Notes: a model not told the origin generated them from the letters alone. 64,000 nucleotides of DNA from Ciborinia camelliae (GCA_025890175.1 JANPYM010000004.1:124001-188000); one strand, 5' to 3'; counted from the stretch's first letter, positions 23,596 to 36,189 are shown. Program-made: numbers and translations.

Positions 23596-25143
23596 ATGGC
23601 ATCCAAAACCCTTAGTTCTGATCCGGGCTTAGGCCCTTTTGAAGTCCCAACTTTGGCATTGAAACAAGCTCTATGCTATTTTTGCTTGGACGTATCCTCT
23701 AATCTCAATCGATGCAGTGCTTGCAAACGAGTCTCATACTGCTCGGCAAAATGCCAAAAGGAAGATTGGAACAGAAATCATAAGAAAATCTGTAAGAAGC
23801 TTGTTGCCTTGAATAAGCAGCAGGGTTGCATACCCGCAGATGGCAGGAATTGGGATGACTATTATGCCGAACAGGTAAACTATTGAACTCCTTTCGTGAG
23901 ACAAGAGAGCAGATACTAAAGAATTTTGCAGGTGCAGCTGTTGCAATCTAATGCTCCATATCCTTGTGAAATTGGAAGATTGATTGGGTACGTACATTCT
24001 TTCAGCGCCGGTGAAGGGCCACCAATAATGGGTTGAGATGCCCTTGTCATAGTAATTATCTTGGGAAGAATCTATAAGTTGACACTCAACGTTAGCCACG
24101 AACCATATTGCTATCACTGCTATAGGAGAGAGTCTCAACTTGGAGATGGAATGGGGTTGAACGCCTGTCAATATTGCCTTCTCACTTCATTCTGCCTCTC
24201 TTGTGAGCAAGCACATTCATCAGCTGAGTGTGTCATTTTGCAAGATATTGCGACAGACGGTAAGACTTTAGTCGATATCCGCCGAAGAACAGGAACTAGT
24301 TGGGTCTTTTCTACGACTCAATTACCAAAGGAACAATATTTTCCACTCTCTTCGATAAAAGATTGGCATGACTACTACACAAGACTCTCAGACAAGGGCA
24401 AAGTTGGAGGTAAAATGAACAGAGATCTGAAGTTTATTTCCAATGACCCCAAAGAACGAGAATTTGTCGAGAATTTAAGACACGGCACCAATATGATAAC
24501 GATTCAACTAACTTTACTCGCCGCCCTGGAAACGGCAATACCAAATATCAGCACTCGGGACTCTATCGATATTCACTTCATAGGCGCAGGTGCATTTGAG
24601 TACAGCTCTATTAAAGCTTTTGAAGAGCTATTGCACCTTCTACCATCACTAAAAACCCTTCAGTTGTTGTTCGTGGGTTTGCATGTGGTAGAATACGTTC
24701 CTACTAGTGAAACCAAAACAGAGATTCACAAGCCACAGAATCCACGCGCACTTCATTGTTGTCCCTCGTGTATCAAGACAGGAAGGACAGTTACTATCAC
24801 CACTTGGAGAGGCCCATATCACGCATTTGTCGAAACCGAATTCTACAAGAAGCCAGATTTAGCAACAGCGTTCCACTCAGGATTCTCGGTAGATGAACAA
24901 GCGGACTGGTTTCCAACGATTAAATATCTTGCACGTGCTCCGAATCCAACGCTCTTTACTGCGGCTAGGTTCTTTGAGATCAAGGGGGAAATGGTGCTTT
25001 GGAAACTTCTAGGGGCTGGATTTTTGAAGAATGCTGAAATCAATAAGTGGAAAGGGATGACTCCTGCGCTTGGAGTCTGTGGGGACAGACCAAACGAAGT
25101 AAGCTATGATAATTATTGGTGGTATATCGTAAAGGGGGTTTAA
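23596..25143 (+). CDS. MYND zinc-finger protein with Mss51-like C-terminal domain
   Basis: Three exons (23596-23874, 23932-23987, 24069-25143) give 469 aa. Near residues 28-67 is a classic MYND finger (CYFCLDVSSNLNRCSACK, then YCSAKCQKEDW and HKKIC). Exon 3 opens with a second Cys-rich cluster (CYHCYRRES ... CQYCLLTSFCLSC ... C) that looks like a degenerate finger. The C-terminal half has DIHFIGAGAFEYSS, FEELLHLLPSLKTLQ, YHAFVETEFYKKPDL and AFHSGFS, resembling the C-terminal domain of the Mss51 family. Yeast Mss51 controls COX1 mRNA translation in mitochondria, but many fungal paralogs have unknown roles. No clear mitochondrial presequence is visible, so a distinct function is likely. Confidence 0.8.
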
Positions 25144-25330
25144 ATAGGAGTTACGAAGAGTCATCTTGGTAATATTCATAAAAGTGCAACATAGTAAGAC
25201 AAGTTTTTCTTGTACTTATGGTCAAGGAATCTTTCCTTTGATTGGACAATAGGTTTTTGGTTAAAGAATATGTTTTTCATCGGAGAATGACTATTATTCT
25301 AGATATTTCATTGCTTAACAGAATTTCCTT

Positions 25331-27619
25331 TCAACGAGTGAAACATATACAGCTCCTACTCCCTAGATTAATTGTAAATTTGATAACATTGACACCTGCG
25401 AACCAAAACGAGTAGATTGCTTCTTGAGACTCTTCTACAATAGGTTCCCCTTTAACAATAGAACGGACGTCTAATCTATTTCCTTGTCCTTCGACTCCGA
25501 TCGCAGTATTAAACTCAAGGGTTTGACGACTTTTGTTTGTCTTCGACTCGGAGTTTTCCTCCACACTCCAAACCTCAATGACGTTGTCCATTTCTCGAAG
25601 TCGATAAACAACCTTTTTGTTCGCGTGGTCCTGTCCTTCTGGTGATGGTATATAAATGTACTCACTATCATAACCTTGATTAGTAGGATATCGGGGATGA
25701 AAGGATATCATCCCGAGCATTTTCTTTGATCCAGTCTTTAAATCCTCTGTCTCTGCCTTCCAATTTCCCTGCAAACCACGAAAAGCAGCCCGAGCAGAGA
25801 AAGCTCTCCCATATTTAGAATCCTTCACAACTGTTTGAAGCTTTCGCATTGTCTCCTCTGCTTGAGTAATATCACAACCTGCATCGAGATACCGAGCTGG
25901 ACAAACCATTCCATCCTTCTGGTTCCAGTCAAGATCGACCCTACGGAGTGATAATTCTCGAAAAGTCTCTTCCATTAGCCCCGGATAATCTCCCAGTAGG
26001 TTTTGCGGAATTGATGCTGAATCGGCCTTTATCGTCTCTCGTGTTTCTTCCATGAAAGAATGAAGCTTGATTGATTTTTCCTCCGATTCTTTGCTGCGGG
26101 GAGAGATAGAGACGGATGAGTCAGACTTGGAAGCCCATTTTCTCACTAAAATTCTCGCTTGACTCTCCAAAATCCCCCAGTAATTACCATCGAAGAAGCC
26201 CATCATCGCCAAATTGTCCGGCGACTCGATGGAAGCAGTCAAGCAATCACGGCTCAAAAGTAAAGGGAGTCGAGAGAGTGAGGGGTTATATCCTAGACTG
26301 TCTTTGGTACTCTGGGGCAAGAAATTGAGTGCTGGAGAGGATGAGAATCCAGTCGCATAGATGACTGCTGCAACATCTTTGATTTCAAAGGATGATGATG
26401 ATTCTGGTGTTTGGATCATAGTGGCTTTTAGGAGCCCTGATTTATCCTGTTTCAGAAGTCAATCATTGGGATACTGTGAAAGCTCAGGAAAAGATTGGAT
26501 TGAACTTACATCGTGCGTTGATATTTTGGTTATTCGTCCTAGAATTGGTCGAATAGCTCCAGATCTGACGAATTCCGTATATCTATCGCCAACAACCACG
26601 TATGGGGAGCCAAAATCAAGGGATCTAGCTTCTTCCTTGTCGGAGATGATCGTCTCTTTTTCCTCGATCATTTCCGTCGTCCCATCCATGATCATACCAA
26701 GTACATCTTTCATTCTCTTCCTTTTTTCTGGCGTACTAAATCCATAGCCAAAAGAGATCGGATCATCCTTTCGCGAAGCCAAGTTATACAATTGTGAATC
26801 CAATGGCACAAATGAGATAGTATCTTTTTCGCCACTTTGGACAACTCCTGGGACGGAAACCAGGGGATGAGGCATGACGTGAATTATTTGCAACGGCTGG
26901 ATATTAGAGCTAGATGAAGTTGGAGAGTGAACAGCATCTGAAATCTGCAACGCAACCAATGAAGCAACTTCAGCCCCAGAATGGGAACCTCCGATGATGA
27001 GGATTTTCCCTTTGACCTTCGATAATTGCTGGTTTCCAGGAAATAAGTCGGACAGTTGACGATATTGTGAGCTATGCATTATGGGAGCTTTCTTGGGCTG
27101 ATCAAGTTTCAGATTGATATCGGTCAATGAAAAAGGGGGAGATCTACGACCGGAAAAGAATCCAGATGCCACGATCAGATAATCGAAAATCTCGATTGTT
27201 TCTGAACCATTTTTCATCCCTACAGTTATAATCTTCCATTGCTTCTGATTAATCGTTTTGGTATCCTCAACGCTCACAACCTTCGTTTCTAAAACCATTG
27301 TATCTACCGGAATATATCTATTCGCATATTCCACCAAATATCTATTAACTTGCCAAGCCTTAGGATAAAGATTTGGAGGCGGTTGAAATTTCATACTTCC
27401 CCAAGCCAAATCAGAGAAGCAGACAGTAAATTGTGAGAGATTCGTCGACATTTCATGATTGATCATGCCCCGAGGGTTTGACTCAACAGCCCAAAGTCCA
27501 CCAACATGAGCGCTCTGCTCGAATATTTTCACGTTGAATGACCCTGGACAGGAATGAATCAAGGTTTTGGCTGCGACTAGACCAGCTGGGCCGGCACCAA
27601 TTATTGCCACAGACTTCAT
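25331..27619 (-). CDS. FAD-dependent monooxygenase (FMO-like) with extra C-terminal domain
   Basis: Two exons (27619-26510, 26446-25331) give 741 aa. The N-terminus has the FAD-binding Rossmann loop VAIIGAGPAGLVAA. The NADP-binding loop is ILIIGGSHSGAEVAS, and VIYATGFSSS is the late ATGF-type motif. Residues about 370-590 continue the oxidoreductase fold. The last 150 residues (GLQGNWKAETEDL ... VVYRLREMDNVIEVWS ... LEFNTAIG) look like a separate lipocalin-like domain, probably DUF6314, which I recall as fused to fungal FAD enzymes. It would oxidise a small molecule using NADPH and oxygen; the substrate is unknown. It lies 344 bases downstream of the co-oriented NmrA-like gene. The extreme C-terminus is unsure. 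Confidence 0.82.
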
Positions 27620-27962
27620 TGTGTGAGAATAATGAGTCTCTCTTCTTTCGTCCGATAATAAGGAATGATAATGGAGGTAGAAATTCTGGAAGGGATAATG
27701 AAAGAGGTAGAAATTTCGAGAGAGATAAGGTGGTGCTGATGTAGTGGAGATCCAACAGTTGGTTGGTATTGAAAACTGAGTATGACTGACCACTTGACAG
27801 ATAATCTCTTCCGAAAGAAGATATCCACAATATTCCTGCGTTTGAATGCAAATAGCACCACGAAGTTTTACCTTGGGTCTAGGATTGAAACATGGGGCAT
27901 TGATGTGTTGTGAACTTATTCATCAAATTCATTCTTCTCCATTCAAAACATTGAAAATTGAC
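27620..27962. promoter_or_regulatory. Spacer between the NmrA-like gene and the monooxygenase
   Basis: 343 bases between the stop of the NmrA-like gene (-) and the start of the monooxygenase (-). By position it holds the 3' end of one and the promoter of the other. No distinct element recognised. Confidence 0.4.
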
Positions 27963-28930
27963 CTACACCCAGATATCCTTATTCTCTCTTATAAATTCAT
28001 CAAATGTTTTGGGTTTATGGCCTCCAATCTTCTCTACCACATCGTTCTCCCTCACTTCTCCGCCATTAGCAGTCCTAACTTCCATTGCAATCACATAATT
28101 TGCAATGTCTTCTGGTAATCCCATACTGACATACATTTGTATCATTTCCTCAGGCGTCACCTTGACGTGGATGATTGATCGTCCGAGAACTTTGCTCAGC
28201 TTTGCCGCAATCTTCAATTGGTTAGCCGGCTAGAAATAGACTGAGGGTTAATGAAGATACCTCATCATAGTTAAATAATTCGGGTCCAAGAACTCTGTAT
28301 TCATGGTCCGGGGGGGTTTTACTAGTTAGTGCGCCCATTGCTACCCTGGCAATGTCGCCCGCTGATACGAAAGGTGCTTTGCCGTTTTCCATAGCGGAAT
28401 AGAATTTATTTTCTTTTTTAATGGTTTGAGCAAATGGGCAGATAATGAAATTATCTATCGGCTTGGTTAGCTAATCCTCACCGATAAAGTTTTAAGGGAT
28501 GGAGATCAATACCCATGAACCAAGTAGCCTTCAAAACGGAGTACTCTACGCCCAGATTATCCAAGTGCTGCCAAACTCCCCCAATGTAATCACCCCCCTT
28601 TTCGAAATCACTGCCACCTAATAAGACGAATCTGTTCACGCCATTTTTCACTGCAACGTCAATGAATGCATTCATCGCCGGGACTGGATCTATGATTTCT
28701 GGAGCAACCAGATACACAGCAGTGATGACTTCATAATGTGGAAATTTATGAGAAAAAGCAGTCTGATAAGTGGATGGATCTGTGTAGTCAAACTTAATAG
28801 CTTGCATTCCCGCAGGAGCAGTCGATGGAGCTTTCCGAGAAGCAAGAAGGAAGGGGATCGAGGCGGATTGAAGATGATGGGCTAATTGAAGGGATGTCTT
28901 GCCCGTGCCGCCAGTGACGAGAATGGCCAT
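27963..28930 (-). CDS. NmrA-like NAD(P)-binding reductase (EasG/ergot-alkaloid reductase-like)
   Basis: Three exons (28930-28513, 28454-28261, 28211-27963) give 286 aa. The start AILVTGGTGKTSLQLA is the glycine-rich nucleotide-binding loop of atypical short-chain dehydrogenases. Downstream are FVLLGGSDFEKGG, TWFMDNF across the first intron, and ENKFYSAMENGKAPFVSAGD followed by IARVA. The last exon reads IAAKLSKVLGRSI, then HVKVTPEEM and GLPEDIANYV. This order matches the NmrA-like group that includes festuclavine dehydrogenase EasG and many unassigned fungal reductases. The last intron uses a GCTAAC branch point nine bases before its acceptor. No ergot alkaloid genes are nearby, so only the family is assigned. 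Confidence 0.85.
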
Positions 28931-30689
28931 TTTGAAGATGTGAATAGAACTTGATAGATTGAGACAACCTAAATGAAGGCGAAATAGAAGGTCAAGGAGA
29001 AGGACTTTTACCTGAAATATTTAAGCAAGGAAGGAAAGGTGTCAAATTTGACCTTGGGTAGTGTGGTGCATCAAAATATTAACTTCATGAACAATACTAG
29101 CAGTAGGCTATGTAGGTACATATATGTATGAGGAAGAGATGTATGAAAACGCTTAACTTACTCCAAAAGATGATAAAGGCTGATACTGAAGCTCCGGATT
29201 AAGAAAGAGCAACATCATCTTTTCTCTTTTTCCTTTTCAACTCGTTGAATCAAAACATTGGGAGGGGAAACCTCAAAGAATCATTGTATCATTATCATCA
29301 TCACTGGAATGAAGAATGATCAAAAGTTGTCACGAGAAAAGACACCACCGGCCACCGGCCACCGTAATTTCGGACTTCAACCCCCAGTAACGTGACCTTA
29401 TATCCGAAATTCTAGGTGTCACGTATGTGGTATGGATTCGCAGTAGAGTTTAAACATCCATAAGTTGAGTTTGTAGGTAATTTCTACCGGTACTCGTAGA
29501 GCTATTTCAATCTCACCGTCGTCTCTCCATTACAAACAATTTTTGCATTATGACAAATCTTCCTGTGGCTTTATTGAATTGAAAACATCACCACCTCCAC
29601 CATCCATAACCTCAGAACATATCTCCCCATCGTAGATTCGTGGAGGAAAGCGGGGATGGCCGGAGATGACTTCGACTTTTGGAACCAGAAAACTCGGAAT
29701 CCGAATTCTGAGGAATTTACCTAGAAGTGTGACGATAATTCCGATACGGGAAAGTTTCGAAGCAATGGTTTTCAAGACTATGAGTTTTCCAACTCCAACA
29801 TCAAATGGATAGCGATAGCAAATGAGGTTTGATTTGCCTGTTCGCTCTCTCGCCCTTGGCATTGCTTGGAAAGCTTCGGGACGCAGCGGTTAATGTGCTT
29901 CACCAATCACAAGTGTGAGATATTGTATCACAAACGCTTCTGATTTGATCATGCTGTATTGCGACAAGACAAAGGTTCAAGACTGCCAAAGGTTCGAGAC
30001 TTCGAGAATTAACACTCGTCTCTTAACCACCTTTCTTATTAAGAGTGATGGATATGAGGTGTTCACTGATCATAAGGCATGCCATGTATCTCGAAGAAAT
30101 GGTGAATTTACAGATTCAGTCACAGGTTAGAGAAGGTTCTTGCGCCTAAAGTTGAGGTTGAGGCCGTCAGAGTCGTATCTCAATATCAAGGCCAGTAAGA
30201 TGTTAAGCTCCTCCAGCCAAAGCCATGGTCGATAGGTTATCATCAGGATCCCACGAGCAGGAAATTCAATTTGAAAATGATATCTAGGACCAAGAGGAAA
30301 TTTCAGTGGCTCTCGTGCTGAGTGTTGTGTGGGATAAAATTGGTAGGTGAATTTGATGCCAAGTTCAAGTTGTACTACCCCTCATATATCTTCCTACTTC
30401 CCCTCATTCAAATACGATGTTTCTCTATGCCATCAACTTTATGATTCAATCAATGGTAATACTTCTTTTTTGAGCCCCATTATCGATTTGAATTGCAAAC
30501 ATCCTTTCTGATGGTACCTTGCTTTGATCGTGATCATACTGCATGTTGACTTGCCTGAACCGTACCGCGAGTGTTAATTTGAACCTTACTGCGAAACTTA
30601 TTATTCAAGGCGTGAAACATGAGTATGTATTCTGCAGTCTAATAAGTCCCAAGAGGAACACGAAACTGAGACAAAAGTTATTAGCTACC
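28931..30689. other. Long intergenic region, one weak ORF
   Basis: About 1.76 kb between divergent genes. A 104-aa frame on the - strand (29862-29548, MPRARERTGKSNL...) has no recognisable domain and is probably spurious or a remnant. The segment 29347-29365 repeats CACCGGC three times. No RNA gene seen. Confidence 0.45.
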
Positions 30690-32699
30690 ATGGCTACTAC
30701 GACCGATGCACTCACGAGTGCCCCGGTATATCAAACTGGACTGATGGCAAATGCGCCAGATCATCTCGACGCCAAAATTTCGACGGAAATTCATGCTCTT
30801 GAGCATGAATCCTCCCTCGATAATGATGGATTACTACGACCCACCGAGGAGGAGAGAACAACTCTTCGCAGAGTCTCTGGCTCAATTCCATGGGCTGCCT
30901 ACCTGATCTGTGTTATCGAATTTGCAGAGCGCGCAAGCTACTATGGTGTACAATTTGTCTTTTCGAACTTTGTTCAATTCCCACTTCCGTATGTATATAT
31001 CTTTTCGTGAGTCGAGTGTTCAATGCTGACGTGGACAAAAGTAAGGGAGGAAACGGAGCAGGCGCAACTCCTAAAGGTACCCAAGAAACACCAGGCGCTT
31101 TAGGTAAAGGCCTCGCTGTTTCATCCGCGCTTGGTCTTTTATTCAAGTTCTTGGCTTACACAATTCCTATTTTCGGGTTCGTTCAATCCTTCTTATGATT
31201 CCATTATCTCGTGCTAACTTATGATTGCAGAGGATGGCTCGCAGATACAAAACTAGGACGCTTCAAAACTATCTGTATTGGTGTGTTTATTTTCGGAGTT
31301 GCGCATCTTGTTTTGGTTATTGGAGCAATCCCCAGTGTATTGCAGGCTGGTCATGGCATGGCACCATTCATTATTGGAATTTTGATCTTGGCTTTGGGAG
31401 CTGGTATGTTTTACTGATTCATATCATTTTATACTACTAATCAATGCTTCAGGTATGTTCAAGAGTAACGTTTCTCCGATGCTCCTCGACCAGGATATAC
31501 AACAAGGACTAATCATTAAGACTCTACCATCTGGTGAGAGAGTCATTCTTGACCCGGAGGTTACAGCTCAGAGACTTGCCCTCGCTTTCTATGGTATGGT
31601 GAACGTTGGTGCATTTTTTGGTCTTGCTACAACATATTCTGAAAAGAGGGTCGGATTTTGGTTGGCTTACGGATTACCGATGATCCTTTACCTCTTGCTT
31701 CCGGTATTGCTATGGGTAATCAATAAGAGGATAGTCAAATATCCCCCCCAAGGAAGTGATCTCGGCAGGTTCTTCAGAATTATTGGAACCGCAATCAGGA
31801 GAAACGGTCTCAAAGGATTCGGTCGTGCGGGCTATCTCGATGCTGCAAAGCCTTCCGTACTCGCCGCAGAGGGTCTTACTGGTGAACATAGGGGCAAACA
31901 AGTGGACTGGAACGACAATTTTGTTGAGGATGTGAAGCGATCTCTTGAAGCCTGCACGATTTTCTTGTTCTTTCCAATCTACGTCATGAACGATGGAGGT
32001 ATAGGAAATATTACGACATCCCAAGGCTCAGCCATGGTGACCAATGGTGCACCTAATGATATTCTCAACAATTTCAATGCTCTCACAGTCATTGTCACTA
32101 TCCCCATCCTTTCTTATGGCGTTTATCCTCTCCTTCGACGTCATAAAATTCCTTTCGGTCCTGTGAAGAGAATCACATTCGGTTTCTTAATTGCCGCAAT
32201 CTCATCTGCTATCGGTGCAATAACTCAGTGGAGAGTTTACGAGACCTCTCCCTGCGGATATTATGCCACTGGTTGCGAGATAGGAACAGGCGTGGCTCCA
32301 ATCAGCATCTGGTGGCAACTCCCTCAATGGTCCATTGGTGGCATATCAGAATGTTTCTGTAATGTCACAGCGCTTGAACTTGCATATTCTAGGGCTCCCG
32401 CGAACATGAAAGGTCTAGTAACTTCCATGTACTTGTTTTCTATAGCTCTCTCTGCTGCTATTCAACAAGCTTGTACCGCGAGTTTGGTGGACCCGTATTT
32501 GATTTGGCCTTATGTTGCACCGGCAGTGGCGGGAACTTTATTGGCCATCTGGTTTTACTTCTTGTACAGACATCTTGATGATGAAGAGTACGTCAGAGGT
32601 GGTGTTGGTGAAACTCTCGGTGAGGAACAGAGTGTGAATCGTAAGGATTCAATTAGGAACGGTGATAACCGGGAAGTTAAAATTGAGGAAAAAGTCTAG
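30690..32699 (+). CDS. Proton-coupled oligopeptide transporter, PTR2/POT family
   Basis: Four exons (30690-30988, 31042-31176, 31231-31403, 31453-32699) give 617 aa, normal for fungal Ptr2. POT proteins import di- and tripeptides with protons at the plasma membrane. Visible features are the cytosolic acidic N-terminus, then VIEFAERASYYGVQFVFSNF (the POT ExxERFxYYG motif region), GWLADTKLGRFKTI (loop after helix 2), and later WWQLPQWSIGGISECFCNVT followed by ALELAYSRAPANMKG (the second POT signature area). About twelve hydrophobic helices are present. Exon joins preserve frame exactly. Substrate range (peptides or nitrate-like anions) is inferred from the family. Confidence 0.92.
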
Positions 32700-34671
32700 T
32701 CATCGGTTACTTTCAGTTGATAAGATGACGGGTGATCTCATTTTCTTCTGTTTTGGGTAGTGGAATCGGCGGCAGGCTGGTTACTTTCTTTAATTTCGGG
32801 CTGTTTTTGACAGGATTCAATTTCACGGATATGATGTAGGCAGCCATTAAGACCGGTAGTCTCAATTAGTAATTCAATGCATAATACTTGTGCACCGTAC
32901 ATTTACTTGCTTATATTAGCCGTTGGGGTAGCTTGTGAATGAGCCCAGTATTATTTCAAAGTTGATACATATGACTTAAATCCCGAGATTCGGATTGCTC
33001 CACTAACATTGGAAGACCGATTCTTGCGGAAAACAATATAAGCTCATTGTAAGTACCAGAACTTCATTTGAAGGCAATTAATCTGACCATTTGAGCTTGA
33101 CAATAAGTCTATTCCATATGTTATGCGAAGAAAGTATAAGGTTAAAGCTTAACCAGAAAGCAACGCAACCCCCCCTCCCCGGGCCGCCGCCCCCTAATAA
33201 TCCTCAAATCCCCGTTCTCTAAACTTCTTCATTGCAATAATAAAGCATACGTTTGGCTATTTATCTTATCAAAATATTTCAAGCTACCCTTCTTCTCAAC
33301 TCTCCCTTCCCCAATACATCATTACCCTTGTAAAACATTCTATAGGTAGATAATCTTAATAATCTTAACGAGCGCTATTCGTCGTAGGATTTTCTTGGCC
33401 CAAAATGGTATTTTGTCATGGGAAAGATACATCCAATCATTAGCGAGGACTCAGGGGGGTCTAAGGGGAGGGGTTTGCACAGCAGGATACAAAGGTAAGC
33501 CCGCGGAGTTAGAATTGGGATGATACCTTTATATATATAATTATGTGGAGAAAATGTTTGGAGTTATCAATCTGAATCAATACAAGATATTCGATTCTAT
33601 CGTATATTCACTTAACTCTTAGACCACTCCATCTTATACCTTCACCACTTTCACCAATACATTTCCAACTATACATGTAATGCATCCACGCAACCATACA
33701 GCCACTCTCATTATCCTTTAGCCCTCTCAACCTTAGCCCTCTCAATCCAATCTTTACCTCTTTCCTCCTTCATACAATAAACATCACCCTCCTCATATCT
33801 ACCCTTCTACTACATTCAGTCACTCCTTAGATTCTAGATAACTATGCATCCATCCATCCACCCCCTTACCTTCACTTCTTCGTCTTTTCCCTTCTTTATC
33901 TCTTCCTTTCATTACTTCTTCACACTATCATCTCCTCCCATCCTGCCACTAGTCCCTAAATTAACTAAAGCCTGCTTTTTACAATTTGCAACAAAATAAA
34001 ACTAAACAACGTCTCTCTCCTTTCCTCAAACTCTCCCCCAATACCCCTCCCCCACCTTCTTACCTCCTACAATTACTAGGCCATTCCATTCCATTTCATT
34101 CTTCTTCATCTTCCGCCTCCAAGGGCCTCTCTCCCTCTCCCTTTATCTCATATTTACCTTAACCGAACCCAAACCCCAAAGTTAACTGAAAATATTTTTG
34201 GGCAATATGCAACAAACACTTTATGCCTAAGTTCCTCCAGAGAAATAACCGAGATCTCCTACCTTTCTTCCAGTGCTATCTGTTACCATCTAATGCCATC
34301 ATCCGACTGTTATTCACTCCCATATCATATTATTTCATCAGAATATACCAGATGAGGGAACACAATTTGATGCCAATGTATGTAAAAGCTTAAATAGTGA
34401 CATGAATGTATATATACATGTATGAATCATCAATCATTGTTATCATTAAATATCAGGTCTCATCTTGCATCACTCATTTTTCATCATTGGCTTGTTTCCT
34501 TGTATGTGCATTAACACAACCATCTCTTCCTTTGGGAACCTTTCCTTCAAGAGATTCCTTCCTTCAAGATCCAGATATCCAATCCCATCCATTTTCCATC
34601 CGTATTTCATACTCCATTTTCATTCCCAATCCAAACCCATCCATCAAGCCCATATATCATATTGAGTTTCC
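32700..34671. other. Convergent intergenic region with a long pyrimidine-rich stretch
   Basis: About 2 kb between the PTR2 gene (+) and the Crh-like GH16 gene (-), both ending into it. From about 33600 to 34160 the + strand is strongly C/T-rich and nearly free of long ORFs. A short G/C run lies at 33170-33192. No known gene or RNA was identified; an unannotated noncoding transcript is possible. Confidence 0.45.
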
Positions 34672-36189
34672 TCAAATCCATAATCCCCCAACAGCCGCCG
34701 CCACCATACCCAATATCGTAGGCAATGCCATGTGATCATTTACGGCCTTATTCGTGCTCCTGTATTTCCCGCCAATAGCACCTGCGGCATTTGTACCGAG
34801 GGCTCCTTGACCAGTTCCAGTTGTACAAACCGCTGTCCCCGTTACTAGAAACCCTTGCTGATCATAACTCTTCGCTGTACTGCAGCCTATAAAAACTGTG
34901 CTCGTTACAGCAAATCCTCTTGAATCCCAACCCGTAATAGTTTCAAGGCCACCTCCTGATGGCGGCGAAGATAAAGAAAGTGAAGGGTCCACAAAAAAGG
35001 AGGGGGTTGATCCTGCTGATGTCTAGACACTCAAAGTCAGTATGTGGGGGGGGGCATGATAGAACAAGAGGAGGGAAAGACACGTACTTATAGGTGAAGC
35101 ACTTACAGGGACAATTTTCCCGGTAGAAGATATTTCCCATCCAGAAGGAATGCTTGGCCCGGTACTCCATGTCACTTGTGATACTGTTTGCGTTCCGGCA
35201 ACCCAAGGCCATCCGGTTTGAGTGGCCGTGTTACCATTGTTGATTCCGGCGGGTATCGTTGGGGAGCTAGATGTGACGGCTGCAGCACCAGCTGTTTGAA
35301 CCGCTGAAGCTGAGGATGGGACATTGCCATTTACTGATCCGCCGACAGCTTCGATTGATGTCCAGTCCCCTGATTCGTCACCATATTTGTATTGGGTGCC
35401 AGTGGAGTAATCACTGACGTCAATTGACTTGACGACCATGGTAAAAGGGCCATCAGAGTAATCAGTTGGACCACGCGCCCAGGCAATTGTCCCTGCGGCA
35501 TTCGATGAGTCTCCTCCAGACCATGCTCCAAACTTGATTTGCATTGGTGATTGTGGGTATTGATCCGTATCGGCTGTAGCTGGTGTAAGAACTCTGACCA
35601 CGGTAGAGCCCACTGACCAAACCAATTGCTCGGAAGTCCACTCGACAGTATAAGTAATGAACTCGCCTTGATTATTCGCAGCTGGGTTGAAAGCTCCACG
35701 ATTATAATCTGTGACCTTGCCTTTGCCGAAATAGTTGGTTTGTACTTCAGTATCATCCGCTCCAAGCCATTCCATATCAATCTCATCCAAGTCATCGGAT
35801 TGCAGAACCAGTGTGCTAACGATACCCGCCCCAGGAGCTGACTTCATTGTGATCTGTACCTTTCCAAACATGATATAGAATATGCTAGAAAGTGTGGGCG
35901 CATCGCCTGATTTGGATACTGTGAATGAAGCGCCATTGGAGTCGTATGTAATATCGCCCGAGGCACTGAAGGAATCAACTGCTCCCGAAGTGAAGTCGAC
36001 ATTGATTGATTTCCCCAGGGCAGTTCTCGCAGGACAGCCGGCTGGTATGAGGTCAGTAAAGCTTTGACGAAGAAATAAACGAAGCTCCTTACTTGTGTAT
36101 AATGGATTACAAGAACTGTAAGTCTGGGCAAGAGTGCATTTAGCAGACAACAATGCTGTTGCAGCGGTGAGAAGAAGTTTGGGAAACAT
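34672..36189 (-). CDS. GH16 cell-wall transglycosylase, Crh type, GPI-anchored
   Basis: Three exons (36189-36093, 36041-35107, 35022-34672) give 460 aa. Crh proteins link chitin to beta-glucan in the fungal wall. The first 21 residues are a signal peptide (LLLTAATALLSAKCTLAQ). The catalytic motif DEIDMEWLG is intact, with the upstream QSDDL context usual for Crh. Flanking blocks include NYFGKG, EFITYTVEWTSEQLVWSV, and KFGAWSGG. After a Ser/Thr/Ala-rich linker, the last exon ends in a hydrophobic tail (MALPTILGMVAAAVGGLWI) preceded by small residues, fitting a GPI signal. A repeat-like pair, GWDSRGFAVTST and SYDQQGFLVTGTA, lies in the tail region. Confidence 0.9.

Noticed and set aside
28212..28260. 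31-base intron ending at TTTCTAG in the NmrA-like gene
   Set aside because: Too short for a fungal intron. The later acceptor, nine bases after a GCTAAC branch point, gives the family-typical YDEIAAKLSKVLGR.
27963..28930. Ergot alkaloid gene cluster based on the EasG-like reductase
   Set aside because: No dimethylallyltryptophan synthase or other pathway gene is present; the similarity is only at family level.
29548..29862. 104-aa - strand ORF
   Set aside because: No domain, and codon use does not stand out. Kept only as a note in the intergenic entry.
29960..30010. GGTTCGAGAC-type sequence resembling a tRNA B box
   Set aside because: No matching A box or cloverleaf stems could be drawn around it.
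34406..34735. 109-aa + strand ORF near the end of the Crh-like gene
   Set aside because: It overlaps the Crh-like last exon in antisense and has low-complexity Pro/Ser/Ile composition without domain character.
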